NCBI GenBank assembly: GCA_029990175.1
Contig: JARKIP010000064.1
Location: 14,216,001 to 14,280,000 of the forward strand
Length of the DNA: 64,000 nt
Source: Petunia secreta
Taxonomy: Eukaryota; Streptophyta; Magnoliopsida; Solanales; Solanaceae
Direction: 5' to 3'
In this document: piece after piece, positions 22,855-34,428 of the stretch
How the letters are laid out: every line of letters begins with the position of its first letter
How positions within the stretch are numbered: the stretch's first letter is position 1
Position numbers and translations under genes: made by a program
The notes under the pieces: model-generated
What the model was told of the DNA's origin: nothing
Database searches by the model: none
Seen by the model: only the letters and a program-made list of their open reading frames with translations

Positions 22855-24137
22855 TTAACACATGCAAAGAAAAGTCACCAAAACCAAACATATATATGCA
22901 TAAAAAAAATACAGTAAATATATCCATGGCTAAATCATGTTTGTAAGACCATATTGGTACGTAATTTCGATTGAGTCAGAACTAAAAAATTATTAGATAA
23001 ATAAGAAAGAAAAAAATTAGTACGTACCTCTAGTTGTAAACAATAGTTGTAAACAAGAGTAGAAACCTGATCAAATAAAATAAATAAATATTAGTTCTTT
23101 TGATGATGAACTTCATGGATACAAGAGAACAAATAACAAAAGCGCCATCATACGAATTGAGATGAGAGTTGTCAATCAATTAACTACTCCTCGTTGGATA
23201 CACCAATTAAGTCTTTGTATCCATAGTCTAAGGACTCATCAAAGTTCAATCAACCTACCACAACTCTATTCCTAGTGCACAAATTAGTATACTATCGCAA
23301 CTTTGAGCTATAATCACATGCGAAATAAAATTTAAATTGAAACATAGTTACTAGGACGTTAAGTAGAATCCCATAAAATTTATCTACCTCTGTTTCTATC
23401 CAACATATAACTAAATGCTTCAGTAGATTTCCTTATAATTAGTTAATAGATTCTTTTTATTTACGAGCACAAGGGCTTAAGTTCCATATGTACATGGACA
23501 AAACAGCATGTGAAATAGATTCTTTTTATTTTTCACATGCTCTTTCCCCTGCAAGGTGGATTAAGATGTCCATATCTTGAGAGTAAACAACCTTTCACAA
23601 TGGGCAGAGCGTATTTCGTATATAAAAAAAAAAAGAACGTATAAAGTAAGAGAGGCAGGAAACGTACTGTATTTTGAGAAGAATGGGAGATGAGGTCAAA
23701 ATAGCTAGTTGGGTGTATTTAAATAAGAAAATAGGGTAGAAGGTAAAATAGGATTATAAAGTTATAATTAAGGACATGATGGGAAAGTGTAAAAGCGTAA
23801 CAATGCAAAACGACCAAATCGGTTGTAACAAAAAATGGATCTTTTCATTATTAGGTAACAACGGAACTTGACAATACAATATAACGAAATTAAAGTAACA
23901 ACCAAAACAAACATTGTAATCATAATAACAATACAATACAATACAATAGATAACAATGATCCAAACAAAGTGTTAAGTTGCCCTTTCCCATTTTGATTTA
24001 TGGCTTCCAGAAGGTTGAGACTATGACGCGCTTACGGCAACTGCGCTCACCACTTGTTTCCTCTTCAATACATTCTCAACTTTCACCACATGTTTCCTAC
24101 TTAAGGAAAAGCTAAACCATTCTTATCTAAATCACAC
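22855..24137. other. intergenic, no gene recognised
   Basis: AT-rich DNA with an (A)n run near 23626 and a CAATA-rich stretch at 23870-23955 that looks like the end of a small non-autonomous element, but no paired terminus was found. The right end is the upstream region of the carboxylesterase gene. Confidence 0.4.
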
Positions 24138-24145
24138 TATATAAA
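24138..24145 (+). promoter_or_regulatory. TATA box of the carboxylesterase gene
   Basis: TATATAAA lies 97 bp upstream of the ATG. A transcription start about 30 bp downstream would give a 5' UTR of about 70 bp, normal for a plant gene. Confidence 0.6.
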
Positions 24146-24241
24146 CCACCACAAACTCTATTCTATCTCCAACCCAAACGCAACATTTCTCCATATATAT
24201 ATTCTGTTTCTAACATTTAATTTGCATACTCAATTTCCAGT

Positions 24242-25213
24242 ATGACGGCTACCGACAACAACGACGAGGTGGTTACCGATTTGTTTCCTTTCTATCGTGT
24301 CTATAAAGATGGTCGAGTCCAGCGTTTCTATGAACTTTTTGGTGCAGTCGAAGTTCCTCCGTCAGCAGAAGATCCAGAAACTGGTGTTTCATCCAAAGAC
24401 ATTAACATATCACCTGACATCTCCGCCAGGCTCTACCTTCCAAAGAACAACACTAAGCGTCTTCCCATCTTAGTGTATTATCATGGTGGAGGACTTGTCG
24501 TGGGATCCCCTTTCTTCTCCACCGAACACCGTTACCTCAACATCTTGGTTTCTGAGTCTAACTGTATCGCGATCACTATAAATTACAGGCTAGCTCCTGA
24601 GCACGACCTGCATACTATTTTCCAAGACTGTTGGACTGCTCTTCAGTGGGTCGCTTCACACGCTGATGATAATAACACCGGCAGCATTAATAATCAAGAA
24701 CCATGGATTACAGATCATGGTGATTTTAGTAGAGTGTTTATAGCTGGAGACAGCGCTGGAGGCAATATAGTCTTTAACATGGCAATGAGAGCTGGTAGAG
24801 AATGCTTAAATGGAGACGTGAAACTATTGGGTGTTATAATGTGCTTCCCTTTTTTCTTGATCCCAGTTGAAAATGTTGAGCAGTTGATGGCTTACAAGAT
24901 TTGGAATGACATTTGCCCACCATCTGAACAAGGAATTAATAGCCCAATGATTAATCCACTTGCAGAAAAGGGCTCATGTTTATCAGGGTTACGGTGCGCT
25001 AGGATTTTCTTGTGTACAGCAGAGAAAGATGAGCTTCTCCCAAGAGAGATTGGGAGTGGATTTGTTGAAGCTGTGAACAAAAGTGGATGGAAAGGAGAAC
25101 TAGAGTTCATTGAGATTGAAGGTGTAGGTCATTGCTTTCAGGGTGCCAATCCTGAATCTGAGAAAGCCAAAGATTTGATCAAGCGAATAGCTTCTTTCAT
25201 CCAACGCATGTGA
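24242..25213 (+). CDS. plant carboxylesterase (CXE family, alpha/beta hydrolase)
   Basis: An intronless 323-residue protein, the usual length of plant class I carboxylesterases (CXE; relatives include 2-hydroxyisoflavanone dehydratases, the tobacco HSR203 type and the GID1 receptors). Visible hallmarks: oxyanion loop HGGG at residues 81-84; nucleophile elbow GDSAGG with Ser171; Asp263 in EKDEL; His297 in GVGHCF. The full Ser-Asp-His triad is present, so it should hydrolyse short-chain carboxyl esters. GID1 is excluded because the His is retained. There is no signal peptide, so a cytosolic location is expected. The natural substrate cannot be read from the sequence. The segment after the nucleophile (CFPFFLIP) diverges from the common HPYFWG-type lid motif. 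A TATA box lies upstream and AATAAA-like signals at about 25335. It is the only clearly intact host gene here. Confidence 0.95.
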   Translation: MTATDNNDEVVTDLFPFYRVYKDGRVQRFYELFGAVEVPPSAEDPETGVSSKDINISPDISARLYLPKNNTKRLPILVYYHGGGLVVGSPFFSTEHRYLNILVSESNCIAITINYRLAPEHDLHTIFQDCWTALQWVASHADDNNTGSINNQEPWITDHGDFSRVFIAGDSAGGNIVFNMAMRAGRECLNGDVKLLGVIMCFPFFLIPVENVEQLMAYKIWNDICPPSEQGINSPMINPLAEKGSCLSGLRCARIFLCTAEKDELLPREIGSGFVEAVNKSGWKGELEFIEIEGVGHCFQGANPESEKAKDLIKRIASFIQRM

Positions 25214-25770
25214 TGGAGTTATACAGTTGTATCATGTGCCCTAATAGTAGTAAATTGGAGTGTTATTTAGCTCTTCTAATATTGAATTCTGTTATTAGTA
25301 CGTAAAAAGTTACTAGTAATCTTGCTCGTGATATAAATAAATATGGAGTGGACTTTCTTGTTGTACCGGAACAGTTTTCTGGTGCTTATGTAGTTTGCTT
25401 TTGTTACAATAGTTGTAAACTAGGAAGCTTCACGAATACTTGAATGAAAATAATTTTGCCATGTTACTGAACTATTCTTTATAGTCCGTAGATAATTTCT
25501 TAACGTTGTAGTAAAGGAAAATAACATCTCAGTAAAAGAAATAAATATAGGGGGTTTGGAGTGCTTGGGACCCTGGGTCGGTGGCTTAGATTTTTTATGA
25601 AGATCCAGATTAACTCCAATATTGATTTTCAGACCAATGATTTGTGAATTACAGTTGAAAACATAAGTAATTATTTTGAAAGTATATGAAATGAAGTGGC
25701 GGTTTGAAGCATAATAGTTATTGCGTTTTGAAGAATTACTTATGCTTCACCATACTATTGATGTTGATGT

Positions 25771-26178
25771 TCCCAATTTAGGTGGACTTATAAGTAGTTT
25801 ATTTTAAGTGGCTTATAAGTCAAATTTTTAAGTCATTTATAAAATCTAAAAGTTTTTAAGTTATAAATATATATTAATGAACTTATAAACTACTACTCCC
25901 TCTGTTTCAGAATGGATGAACCTTTTCGCTTTTCGAGAGTCAAACTGGATGAACTTTGACCAATAATTCAAGATAAGTTTTTCATCATATTGCTATGCGA
26001 AGAGTTGCATGTTATAGTACTTTTCGTATAGTTTTTGAATATACAAATTTTTATTTGAAAATATTAATTTAATATAGTCTAATTTAGATTAAAAAATTAG
26101 TCAAATTGACTTTCAAAAAGTGAAAAGGTTCATCATTTTTTAAACGGATGGAGTACTATTAAGCTCACCCAAATGGGA
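25771..26178. mobile_element. Tourist-like MITE interrupted by a Stowaway MITE
   Basis: The left end TCCCAATTTAGGTGGACTTATAAG and right end TTAAGCTCACCCAAATGGGA are inverted and share the CTTATAAG-rich body of the MITE at 4963-5183. The element is split by the Stowaway element at 25896-26153. Target duplication unclear. Confidence 0.6.
25896..26153. mobile_element. Stowaway-like (Tc1/mariner) MITE
   Basis: The 258-bp element has termini CTCCCTCTGTTTCAGAATGG and AAACGGATGGAG, flanked by TA on both sides (extendable to TACTA). It contains inverted GGATGAACCTTTTC and GAAAAGGTTCATC inner repeats. Non-coding. Confidence 0.8.
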
Positions 26179-26980
26179 CATGTTGAAAGCTTTTTCTAGA
26201 TTAACTTTTTTTGGTTAAGGAATATACCTAAATAAAACTATTAGGAAAACCTGTAAGGTAAGCAGGAAAAAATGGTTAAAGGCATTAAATAGAAACGAAC
26301 ATAATTGGATTGATAGTTGTTGATTGACTTACCGACATCAATCACTATACAAAGCAGACCATTTATATATGGGGACCGACCATTGAAAGCCTAACCACTA
26401 CCAAATCATAATGCAGAATTGCAGATCTTACTGCTACTCCATCCTTTCTACTTTACTCATTGTTGGTAGAACAGCTTCATCCTTCTATGTTTCATCTACA
26501 ACCAAATTTTACATCAAAACGCTAACAAACAAAGGGATGCATCTGTTTTAATCTGTCAATTTTTCTAATTTTAAATTTTATGGTAAAAGTACTTATTAGC
26601 TCCGTAAAGATAACAACAAGTGGGCGCAGACAACGTATATCTTTAAAAAAAAAAAAATTACATCAGTTGATGCTCTAAAGTGCTTAATTACGTAACATAA
26701 CGACACTTTTAGTAATTTACGTAACGTAACGATACTTTTAAATTAATTACAAAAGATGACATAAGGATAAAAATAGTATTACAGTGTATTTTTTAGCGGT
26801 TATTTCCATTTCTTCCTTATAGTTTGTCTCACACCTGTTCACGCTGCAAATTTCTCTCTCACAAGTCAGAACCCTCTTCTCTTTTGTTTCTTCAAGTTAA
26901 ACCATTATCGGTCAATTAGGGTTTCATCACCGTTAATTTCGCCGGAATTTTAACAAATTTATGCCGGAGTTTGTTAAACC
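26179..26980. other. intergenic and probable 5' UTR of the DUF1985 gene
   Basis: No gene is seen. The last 150 bp are CT-rich with AGGGTTTCATC, resembling a plant 5' UTR leading into the ATG at 26981. Confidence 0.35.
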
Positions 26981-29900
26981 ATGTCACAAAACAGTGATAA
27001 TTCACCGTCTCCTTGTGAAATTCGTTTAAAATCGCGGCATGAGCGGAATTCTCCAACTATAAAACTACATTCACCGGTGAAACGCCGGCAGTCATTAGGA
27101 GTTAATAGCCTTAGAGGTTCACCTGTGCAAAGCCGTCGGCCAGTAGCAGTTAAGAGTCCCAAATGTTCGCCGGTTAAACCTGGTAAACAGAAGTCGAGAG
27201 AGGATACTAAAGGTAAAAGTATTGTCGACGATGATTTTGTTGATGATATCGATGCTGATGTTCGGATGAAAAGGAGCAAATATGATCGGTGTGGAGTCCT
27301 CGAACAAAATTACTCTTACTCATAGGGAAATGTATGTATTTTGTTGTATTTCCCTTTATTATTTTTTGCATGTATTGTATTTTTGTGTATTTTTCCCCCT
27401 TTAGATGTATAATTTTGTGAACCTAACTTGTATGGACATTTTTTGTATAATATATATTTTTTTTTGTATTTTAAGTGTATGTCCTGTATTTTTATTGTAT
27501 CTTCTGTATTTTTGTTGTTTATAGTTATGTTTTTGTATGTGTCTATTGTATATTTTGCGTACCCCCCCCCCTCCCCCCTTCCCCAGTCTTTATGTTGATT
27601 GTATAAATATGTATTTTAATTAGGTTTTTTTGTGTATGTGGAGACATTTAACATGTTGTAGAAATATATATGATCTTATATGTTTATATATATACAAACT
27701 TATATTCCCTTTGATCAATATCGATTTAATCCCTGTAGCACCCTTTAATGCACTTTGCATAGACATTTATGTGCAATTGTATATTTCGTCGTGCGTAGGA
27801 ATATGTATGTTTTACTTTGTTACTTGTATTTTTATTTTTGTATTGAGAGGTACCTCCCCCCCCCCCCCCTTTTTTACCTTTAGTTTTTATATATCTATGT
27901 ATATATTTGTATGTGTATTTTGTTGCACTATTGAATAATGTAAAGTTTATTTGTTTTGTTTGTCCATATCCAGGGCTGTAAATTTTATGTCCCTGCGAAT
28001 ATAGTTACTGTGAAAGATCATTAGACTGCGACAACTCGTTATGACATTGTTAGAACCTTAGAAGCGCATTTGTTATCCGCTCAGTTGGCTTTGTTTAGGC
28101 ATACCTGCTTTGGGTACTTTTTGGATCTGCCAGAAGTATTTGGTCAATACCAATTAATTCACCATTTGATGTTACGCGAGATTGTATCAGATAATCCCAA
28201 TGAGTTTACAATTATGATTGATGGTACGCGTTTGCACTTCGGTCTACAAGAATATGCAGTTATAACAGGGCTAAATTGCTTTGGTGATGATATTATTGTT
28301 GTTGATCCTACTCCAAATAGGATTATTTCAAGCTACTTTCCAAATCAGGAAAACGTGCGCAAAAGTGAGTTAGTCAAAGGTTTTCTTGGTAAGAGGTGGA
28401 TTTGCGATGAAGATGATGTGAAGATTGTTGTTTTGTACTTTCTATATGTCTTTGTGTTATCAACTGATAGTGGGCACATTATACCCAAGGAGCACTTTGA
28501 TTTGGTTGAGTCGGGGGCATATATTAGTTATCCGTGGGGCAAATATTCATTCACATTATTGCTTGAAACGATTAGCCAAAAGTTATATCCACCTCTGAAA
28601 TTCTATAGGATTAGTGGGTTGCCAGTTGCACTCCAAGTTTGGTTTTATGAATGTTGTTCTGAAGTTGACCGGAAAGTTGCCTTTCGTGTTGGTAACTTTA
28701 CTCCTAGGATTTTGAATTGGAAAGTTACTGTGAATTAACCGAGGTTTGCCAACTTGTCCAAAGAAATGTTTAGCGGGATAAGACCTGAGGTTAGATATAA
28801 TTACACGCAATTGTATATGTAATTTATCCTTTTTCTTTGTATGTATTTGTATTAATTTATATGCAAGTTCTCAATTTTCTTTTTTTTCTTTTTTCTTATT
28901 TTTCTTTTTTGTGTTTTTATAGTTGGTGTTCAGGAATATTGTTCCAACCACTGATGAGATACTCAATTTCAACTTGCCTATTCGAACTGAGGCGCCTCCT
29001 AGTGCCAGTTGTGCCTCTCACATTCCTGTTCGTGAGTTTGTTGGCATTCCTCCTCAAAAAGTTCAGAATAAGAAAGAACCTTCTTGTGTGTCGCATGAAG
29101 CAATTGACTTCTGATTTTAATGATTTCAAGGATGATGTATGAGTTGTTTTCATTTTTTCAAGCATATATATTTCTGCTTTTTTTTTTCACCTATCATTTG
29201 ATTGATATTTCTGTATTTTTGCTTTTTTGATTTATTTTTTAAGTTAATTCTCAATTTGCCAATCTTACTTCCTTTCTTACTGATTCATTTGCGAAGGTGT
29301 TTGATCACTTGAAGGTAATTCCACTCAATTTTTTTGTATGTTTTTGTATTAGGCCATGTAATTTTTAAATTCAACAGGTTGGGGGAAGCAGCTCTGTTGA
29401 AGATCATCAAGACGACCGAGGTGCTGATTGTCGTTCTAGTAGCCCTGTTGATGCTCAAGATCTTAAGCAAGCTGATACCTTTGATTATGGTAGCCCTGTT
29501 GAAGCTGACCATCATACACACCACAAGGACAGTGGTGCGAATTTGTGTGTATGTATTTTTTTTTTTGTATTCTTTTTTCTTTTTAACATATTTGAATGTA
29601 TTTTTGTGTATATCAATTTCCTGATACTGTTTTTTTATTTTTTTGTATTTTTTTCCAGCTGGGTGTTGGAAGTTCTCATATTCAAGTTTCATCTGCTGGT
29701 CGTGGTGCTGCTTTTTTTATTTGGAAGTGCTGCTAAAGTTTGCAGTCCAGTGCACTATGATGAGAGTCCACTTAATCGCCGTGTATGTGTGTTGTCCGTG
29801 CTCCCAAAGTTGTCTTGTTGTATTTTTTTTCCTATTGTATGTCTATTTTCCTGAGGCATTTTTTTCACCAGGGTGTTGGAAGTCCAATTATTATTCAATT

Positions 29901-30522
29901 TCTATCTGCTCGACCTGGTAGTAAACTTTGCAATCTATTGCATTATGACGAGACGCCACCTAGTCGTACTATATGTGTCATTTTTATGAACACAATTATC
30001 TTTATTGTAATTTTTTTTATATAATGTTGACGTATTTATATTTGTTGCTATAGGTTGATGAGCCTGGAGTAAGCGGTGACATTGAGCAGTTTGGTAGTCG
30101 AGAGATTGTGCCACTTAGTGTGTCCAGAGTTACTGATCCAAGAGTTGCTGCTTTCTTACGGTTTGATGGACCGAATTTTTCGATTGGGGATTTTAGTCAA
30201 GAATCTGAAGAGGATGGCAATGCACAATGTGGAACTGAAGCCCAGCCTGACAGGATATGTACATACATGTTGGCTTTATTATTTTCAGTTTCTATATTTC
30301 TACATTACACTGGGATGCAGCCCTTCCTTGACCTTAAATCACGTTGGACTTTTTAACTTTTTATATCTTAGCTACAGTTAACTTAAATTCAATAGTAGCA
30401 TACAATTGGCTGGATAATTCTACTAGATTGAGCTATGTAACTTTTTAGAAAAATTAATTCTAACATCTATTTTTTGTGTATTTTTTTGTATATGTGTGTA
30501 TTAATATGTATTTATTTGTATT
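26981..30522 (+). pseudogene. DUF1985-type gene (Mutator/Ulp1-associated), broken
   Basis: Exon 1 (26981 to about 27325) encodes a Ser/Pro/Lys/Arg-rich, probably nuclear leader. After an intron with T-rich and poly-C tracts, exon 2 (27974-28738) encodes a DUF1985 domain: CFGYFLDLPEVFGQY, LHFGLQEYAVITGLNC, a (V)ELVKGFLGKRW-like motif and SGLPVALQVWFYE. Further exons near 28924-29142, 29380-29550, 29660-29780, 29875-29970 and 30055-30260 are Ser/Asp-rich. Lesions: in-frame TAG at 28022-28024, TAA at 28736-28738, and a frameshift near 29090. DUF1985 proteins commonly end in a Ulp1-like cysteine protease and are carried by Mutator-like elements (KI-MULEs). Here the protease exons are missing and an LTR starts at 30523. 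Mutator TIRs were not found. Exon borders after exon 2 are approximate. Confidence 0.65.
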
Positions 30523-31183
30523 TGACACGACCCGGAATCCGGTTAGGCCGTGCAGGCACCCGACATCCTCCCCTAGACGCGTCGGGCGAACCCTTACCAT
30601 TTAAATTAGGAAAATAAATATAACAATTCATAAATAAGGGCAAGACTAAAAATAAAACACAGACATATTGATACCTCTAAGCTGTATAAAAGAAATTACA
30701 GCTGACTGCCCAACATACTAGGTTTAGGGCTATCCAGACTAGATATCTAAGAGTACAAAAGAAGACAGATACCTCCTGAAGGGAGCAAAATACAACTGAA
30801 ATAGTAAACATAAAACTGGTGGCCATCCTGAATAAAAGTTGGCTCACCCTAACAGCTGAAGTCGTCTTCGCTCCTTCACAACGTGGCGAACTCAATCCTA
30901 GAGCGAACCTGCCGAAACAAAATAGATAGACAAAAACAAACAACAAACAAGGGTGAGTCAAAAGGATTCAATAAGTAGGACAGACTAGCCACCTCAAGGA
31001 ATAGGATAGCGAGCCAGGGAGAAAAGAAACAGATAAACCAAATTCCTCTTATTTAAATTATGAAAAGGCATAGCCAGATAATAACTAGGAACACGTATGG
31101 AATCACAAACTCAATAACAACCGGTATCGTAAGATAGTCAGAACATATAGGTATCTCGGACATATCAACAATCAGAAATACAT

Positions 31184-31351
31184 CCTGTTGCGGCGTGCAA
31201 CCCGACCCATATATTCATCATGTTGCGGCATGCAGCCTGATCTATATATTCATACCGTCACGGCGTGCAACTCGATCCATATATTTATACTGTTACGGTG
31301 TGCAACCCGATCCATATTTTTATACCCTTGCGGCGTGCAACCCGATCCCCG
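31184..31351. repeat. 35-36 bp tandem repeat inside the LTR
   Basis: Just under five units carry the consensus GCGGCGTGCAACCCGATCC followed by ATATATTCAT. Units differ by a few substitutions. Confidence 0.85.
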
Positions 31352-31527
31352 CAACCCATATTACGAGCCAGAAATATATAGGCAAACTGAGATATGTCCA
31401 CGACATAGTATACATACCGCATACATAAAACACAACACAATACACACAATAGTCAGTATGCGGTGCAATGAGATAGGATCAATGCGGTACGATGCAATGC
31501 AGTCACATATGCCTGATACCTATCTCA

Positions 31528-31952
31528 GGCGCGGGACTCTCATCGTCTATCAGGAGATATATATATGCAATAATGACCCTTCACCGGCTCGGGACTCTCA
31601 TCGATTACCGAGAAGTATATGCAATGATGACCCTTCACCGGCTCGGGACTCCCATCGATTACCGGGAAGTATATGCAATAATGATCCTTCACCGGTGCGG
31701 GACTCTCATCGCCAACCGGGAAGTATATACAATAATGACCCTTCACCGGCTCGGGGCTCTCATCGATTACCGGAAAGTATATGTAATAATGACCCTTCGC
31801 CGGCTCGGGACTCTCATCGATTACCGGGAAGTATATGTAATAATGATCCTTCACCGGCTCGGGACTCTCATCGATTACGGGGAAGTATATGCAATAATGA
31901 TCCTTCACCGGATTGGGACTCTCATCGATTACTGGGAAGTATATGCAATGCT
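31528..31952. repeat. 54-bp tandem repeat inside the LTR
   Basis: About eight units contain GGCTCGGGACTCTCATCGAT, TACCGGGAAGTATATGCAAT and AATGACCCTTCACC. The period is a multiple of three and stop codons are rare, so long artificial frames are open on both strands. None is a gene. Confidence 0.95.
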
Positions 31953-33266
31953 CAAAACCAGTGTACAATGCTCATATGGTCAATGCAATACCAACAACAG
32001 GGCATAACATATAATATACAATGTAAATCCAAAGCTAAGGCGTAATGAGTACGCCTATCGGCAGCTACACACGTAAGGAACATGTGGTAGAATATCCACA
32101 AGGCCAAGGGCCTCCAAAGAAATGGATACAAACGCTTACCTTGTTACAGAGTTAGCACAACTGCTCGACAACCGCTTTGTCCTTTGGGTTCACTGCCCAA
32201 ACGATCCTGCTTATTCAATAAGTAGAAAATATATCAAATTAGGCTAAAGGCTTCATTCCTCACGTCTTAGGGCAATCCGTTTAGGACCCTGATACCCTAT
32301 TCGCATACGCAATACGCAGGCCAGGCCTATGTACAGGGTTCAAAGTCACATAACTAAATCCTAAATAAATTACATTTATGGGTTTCCCATAATTTTCTGA
32401 GCATAAATATATAATCAGTTCTATTGTCGGAGTCCAATCAACCCTTAAAACTATCAATTGAACTTATTAAAACGATGTCTAATATCCCAGTTTTTACCGT
32501 TAAATTATATTTAAACACACGTAATAAACTGAAATAATGGATTAACACCATTACCTGAATGTTTCGGGATAAAAAATCTATTTTTTTCCTGCTCATTTTC
32601 CTTTCTTTTCTCATTTTCTATGCTTTTTCCCGTTCTCTAGTTCTCAAAATTTAGTTGCCTTCCTTCTGTCTCCGTTTCTGTTTTAATTCTATGCTTGCTT
32701 GGAAATGAAAGCCAGGGATTATCCCAAAGCCCACTGCCTCTTTTAATTTAATGTTTTCCTTTTATCTTTTATTTTTTTTCTTTTCTTTTAATTTACTATC
32801 CTAACGAAAATTAAAATACAACCCAAAAAAATTCAGAATAACCTCAAATTTTGCAAGCAAGTTATACAAAATTTATGTGACGTACTCGTTAAGACGGATC
32901 TCAAATCAGATTTCCGAAACACAACATACAAATCAAACGGAAAAAGATCAAATTATTAATTTTCAAAATTTTAGCTTGACCTCGAAATTTACTTTCGAAA
33001 GTTCACAAAAGTCATAAGAAGTCATGCGAACCTAACGGCACTTTCGGATTTCGAATCGGAGCTCATTCGCCAAAACTGAGCTCGAAAATCTCTCTTTAAT
33101 ATTTATTGACAATAAAAACTAAAACCTTCTTCTGATGCCTACCAAACGAGGTCTGATTTAGCTCAAATTTTACAGATAAGTCTCAATGGACCTTACAAAG
33201 ATTTTAAAATTATCGGCACGCCAATCGGAGCCCTAACTTCTTAAACGACTGCCTGAGGTCGTTTTA

Positions 33267-33747
33267 TTCTCCTCCACTTAAACTCTCGTTCGTCCTCGAA
33301 CGAGCATAAGTCTAAAAAAATCACACAGATAACGAGAGAAATTACACGACTTTCATAAACTAATCCACGAATATTATCTCATAATTGTAAAATCAAAATT
33401 ATAACACGAATACCGAACTCTTGAAATAAAACATATTTTGATAATATGATAACTCCATTGCCCATCTTATTTTGACTAAACTGACCCTTCCTCGATCACG
33501 AGAGGAGAGTTTTAATTTTCGAAACAAAGATATACGGAACTCTGAATGGATTAACATGATTCAGCCGATAATCACCTTTTCGATATACCTTTCGATATAG
33601 AACAGGTCGATGGAACTAGGAATTAGCTCACACTTAATGCAATCGGGGAAGCTTTTGAAGTACCTTGTCACCGCAAACTATAGAAGATTTGATGCAAGCT
33701 ATATTATTTTTACGAACGCACTATGTAACATCTCAATATGGGCAACC
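33267..33747 (-). other. internal 3' remnant of the chromovirus-like element
   Basis: The first 40 bp carry the PPT and pol-end signature. The rest shows no open frame with recognisable pol motifs and is treated as decayed internal or untranslated sequence. Confidence 0.35.
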
Positions 33748-34428
33748 CATAAATGTATAATCAATTCTATTATCGGAGTCCAATTAACCCTTAAAACTAT
33801 CAATTGAACTTATTAAAACGATGTCTAATATCCCAGTTTTTACCGTTAAATTATATTTAAACACACGTAATAAACTGAAATAATGGATTAACACCATTAC
33901 CTGAATATTTTGGAGTAAAAATTCTACTTTTTTCCTGTTCCTTTTCCTTTCTTTTCTCATTTTCTGGGCTTTTTCCCGTTTTCTAGTTCTCAAAATTTCG
34001 TTGACTTCCTTCTGTCTCCGTTTCTGTTTTAATTCTATGCTTTTTTGGAAATGAAAGCCAGGATTATCCCAAAGCCCACCGCCTCTTTTAATTTAATGTT
34101 TTCCTTTTCTCTTTTATTTTTTTTCTTTTCTTTTAATTTACTATCCTAATGAAAATTAAAATGCAACCCTACAAAATTCAGAATAATCTCAAATTTCGCA
34201 AGCAAGTTATAAAAATTTATGTGACGTACCCATTAAGACGGATCTCAAATCGAATTCCCGAAACACAACATACAAATCAAATGGAAAAAGATCAAATTAT
34301 TAGTTTTTAAAATTTTAGCGGAAACTATCCGAACGACCTCGAAATTTATTTTCGAAAATTTACAAAAGTCATAAATAATTATACGAACCTAACGGCACTT
34401 TCGGATTTCGAATCAGAGCTCATTCGCC
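33748..34428 (-). repeat. second partial copy of the chromovirus-like LTR
   Basis: This segment repeats 32403 to about 33078 almost base for base (shared boxes include TCGGAGTCCAATTAACCC, ACCGTTAAATTATATTTAAA and CGAACCTAACGGCACTTTCG), in the same orientation. It stops at CATTCGCC exactly where the Ogre LTR begins, while the upstream copy continues with AAAACTGAGCTCG. Confidence 0.85.

Larger units (their letters stand above)
30523..33266 (-). mobile_element. LTR of a chromovirus-like Ty3/gypsy element
   Basis: The left end TGACACGACCCGG is the inverse of an LTR terminus ending GGTCGTGTCA. Beyond the right end the minus strand reads CGTTCGAGGACGAACG followed by TTTAAGTGGAGGAG. This is the pol-end plus PPT signature that precedes TGTAACGACC-type LTRs in Tekay/Del-like elements; here the first LTR bases are mutated (ATAAAACGACC). 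At about 2.74 kb it fits the long LTRs of that group. It contains two tandem arrays and no gene. It has inserted into the DUF1985 gene. Confidence 0.5.

Noticed and set aside
23754..23968. Tyr/Cys/Phe-rich minus-strand frames upstream of the CXE gene
   Set aside because: AT-rich CAATA-repeat DNA gives these by chance; no motif or homology is recognisable.
29334..30024. Several hydrophobic Phe/Leu-rich frames
   Set aside because: They arise from T-rich intron sequence of the DUF1985 pseudogene, not membrane proteins.
31188..32045. Long plus-strand frame of 285 codons, with others overlapping on both strands
   Set aside because: It is a translation of the 35-bp and 54-bp tandem arrays. The 54-bp period is divisible by three, which keeps frames open without selection.
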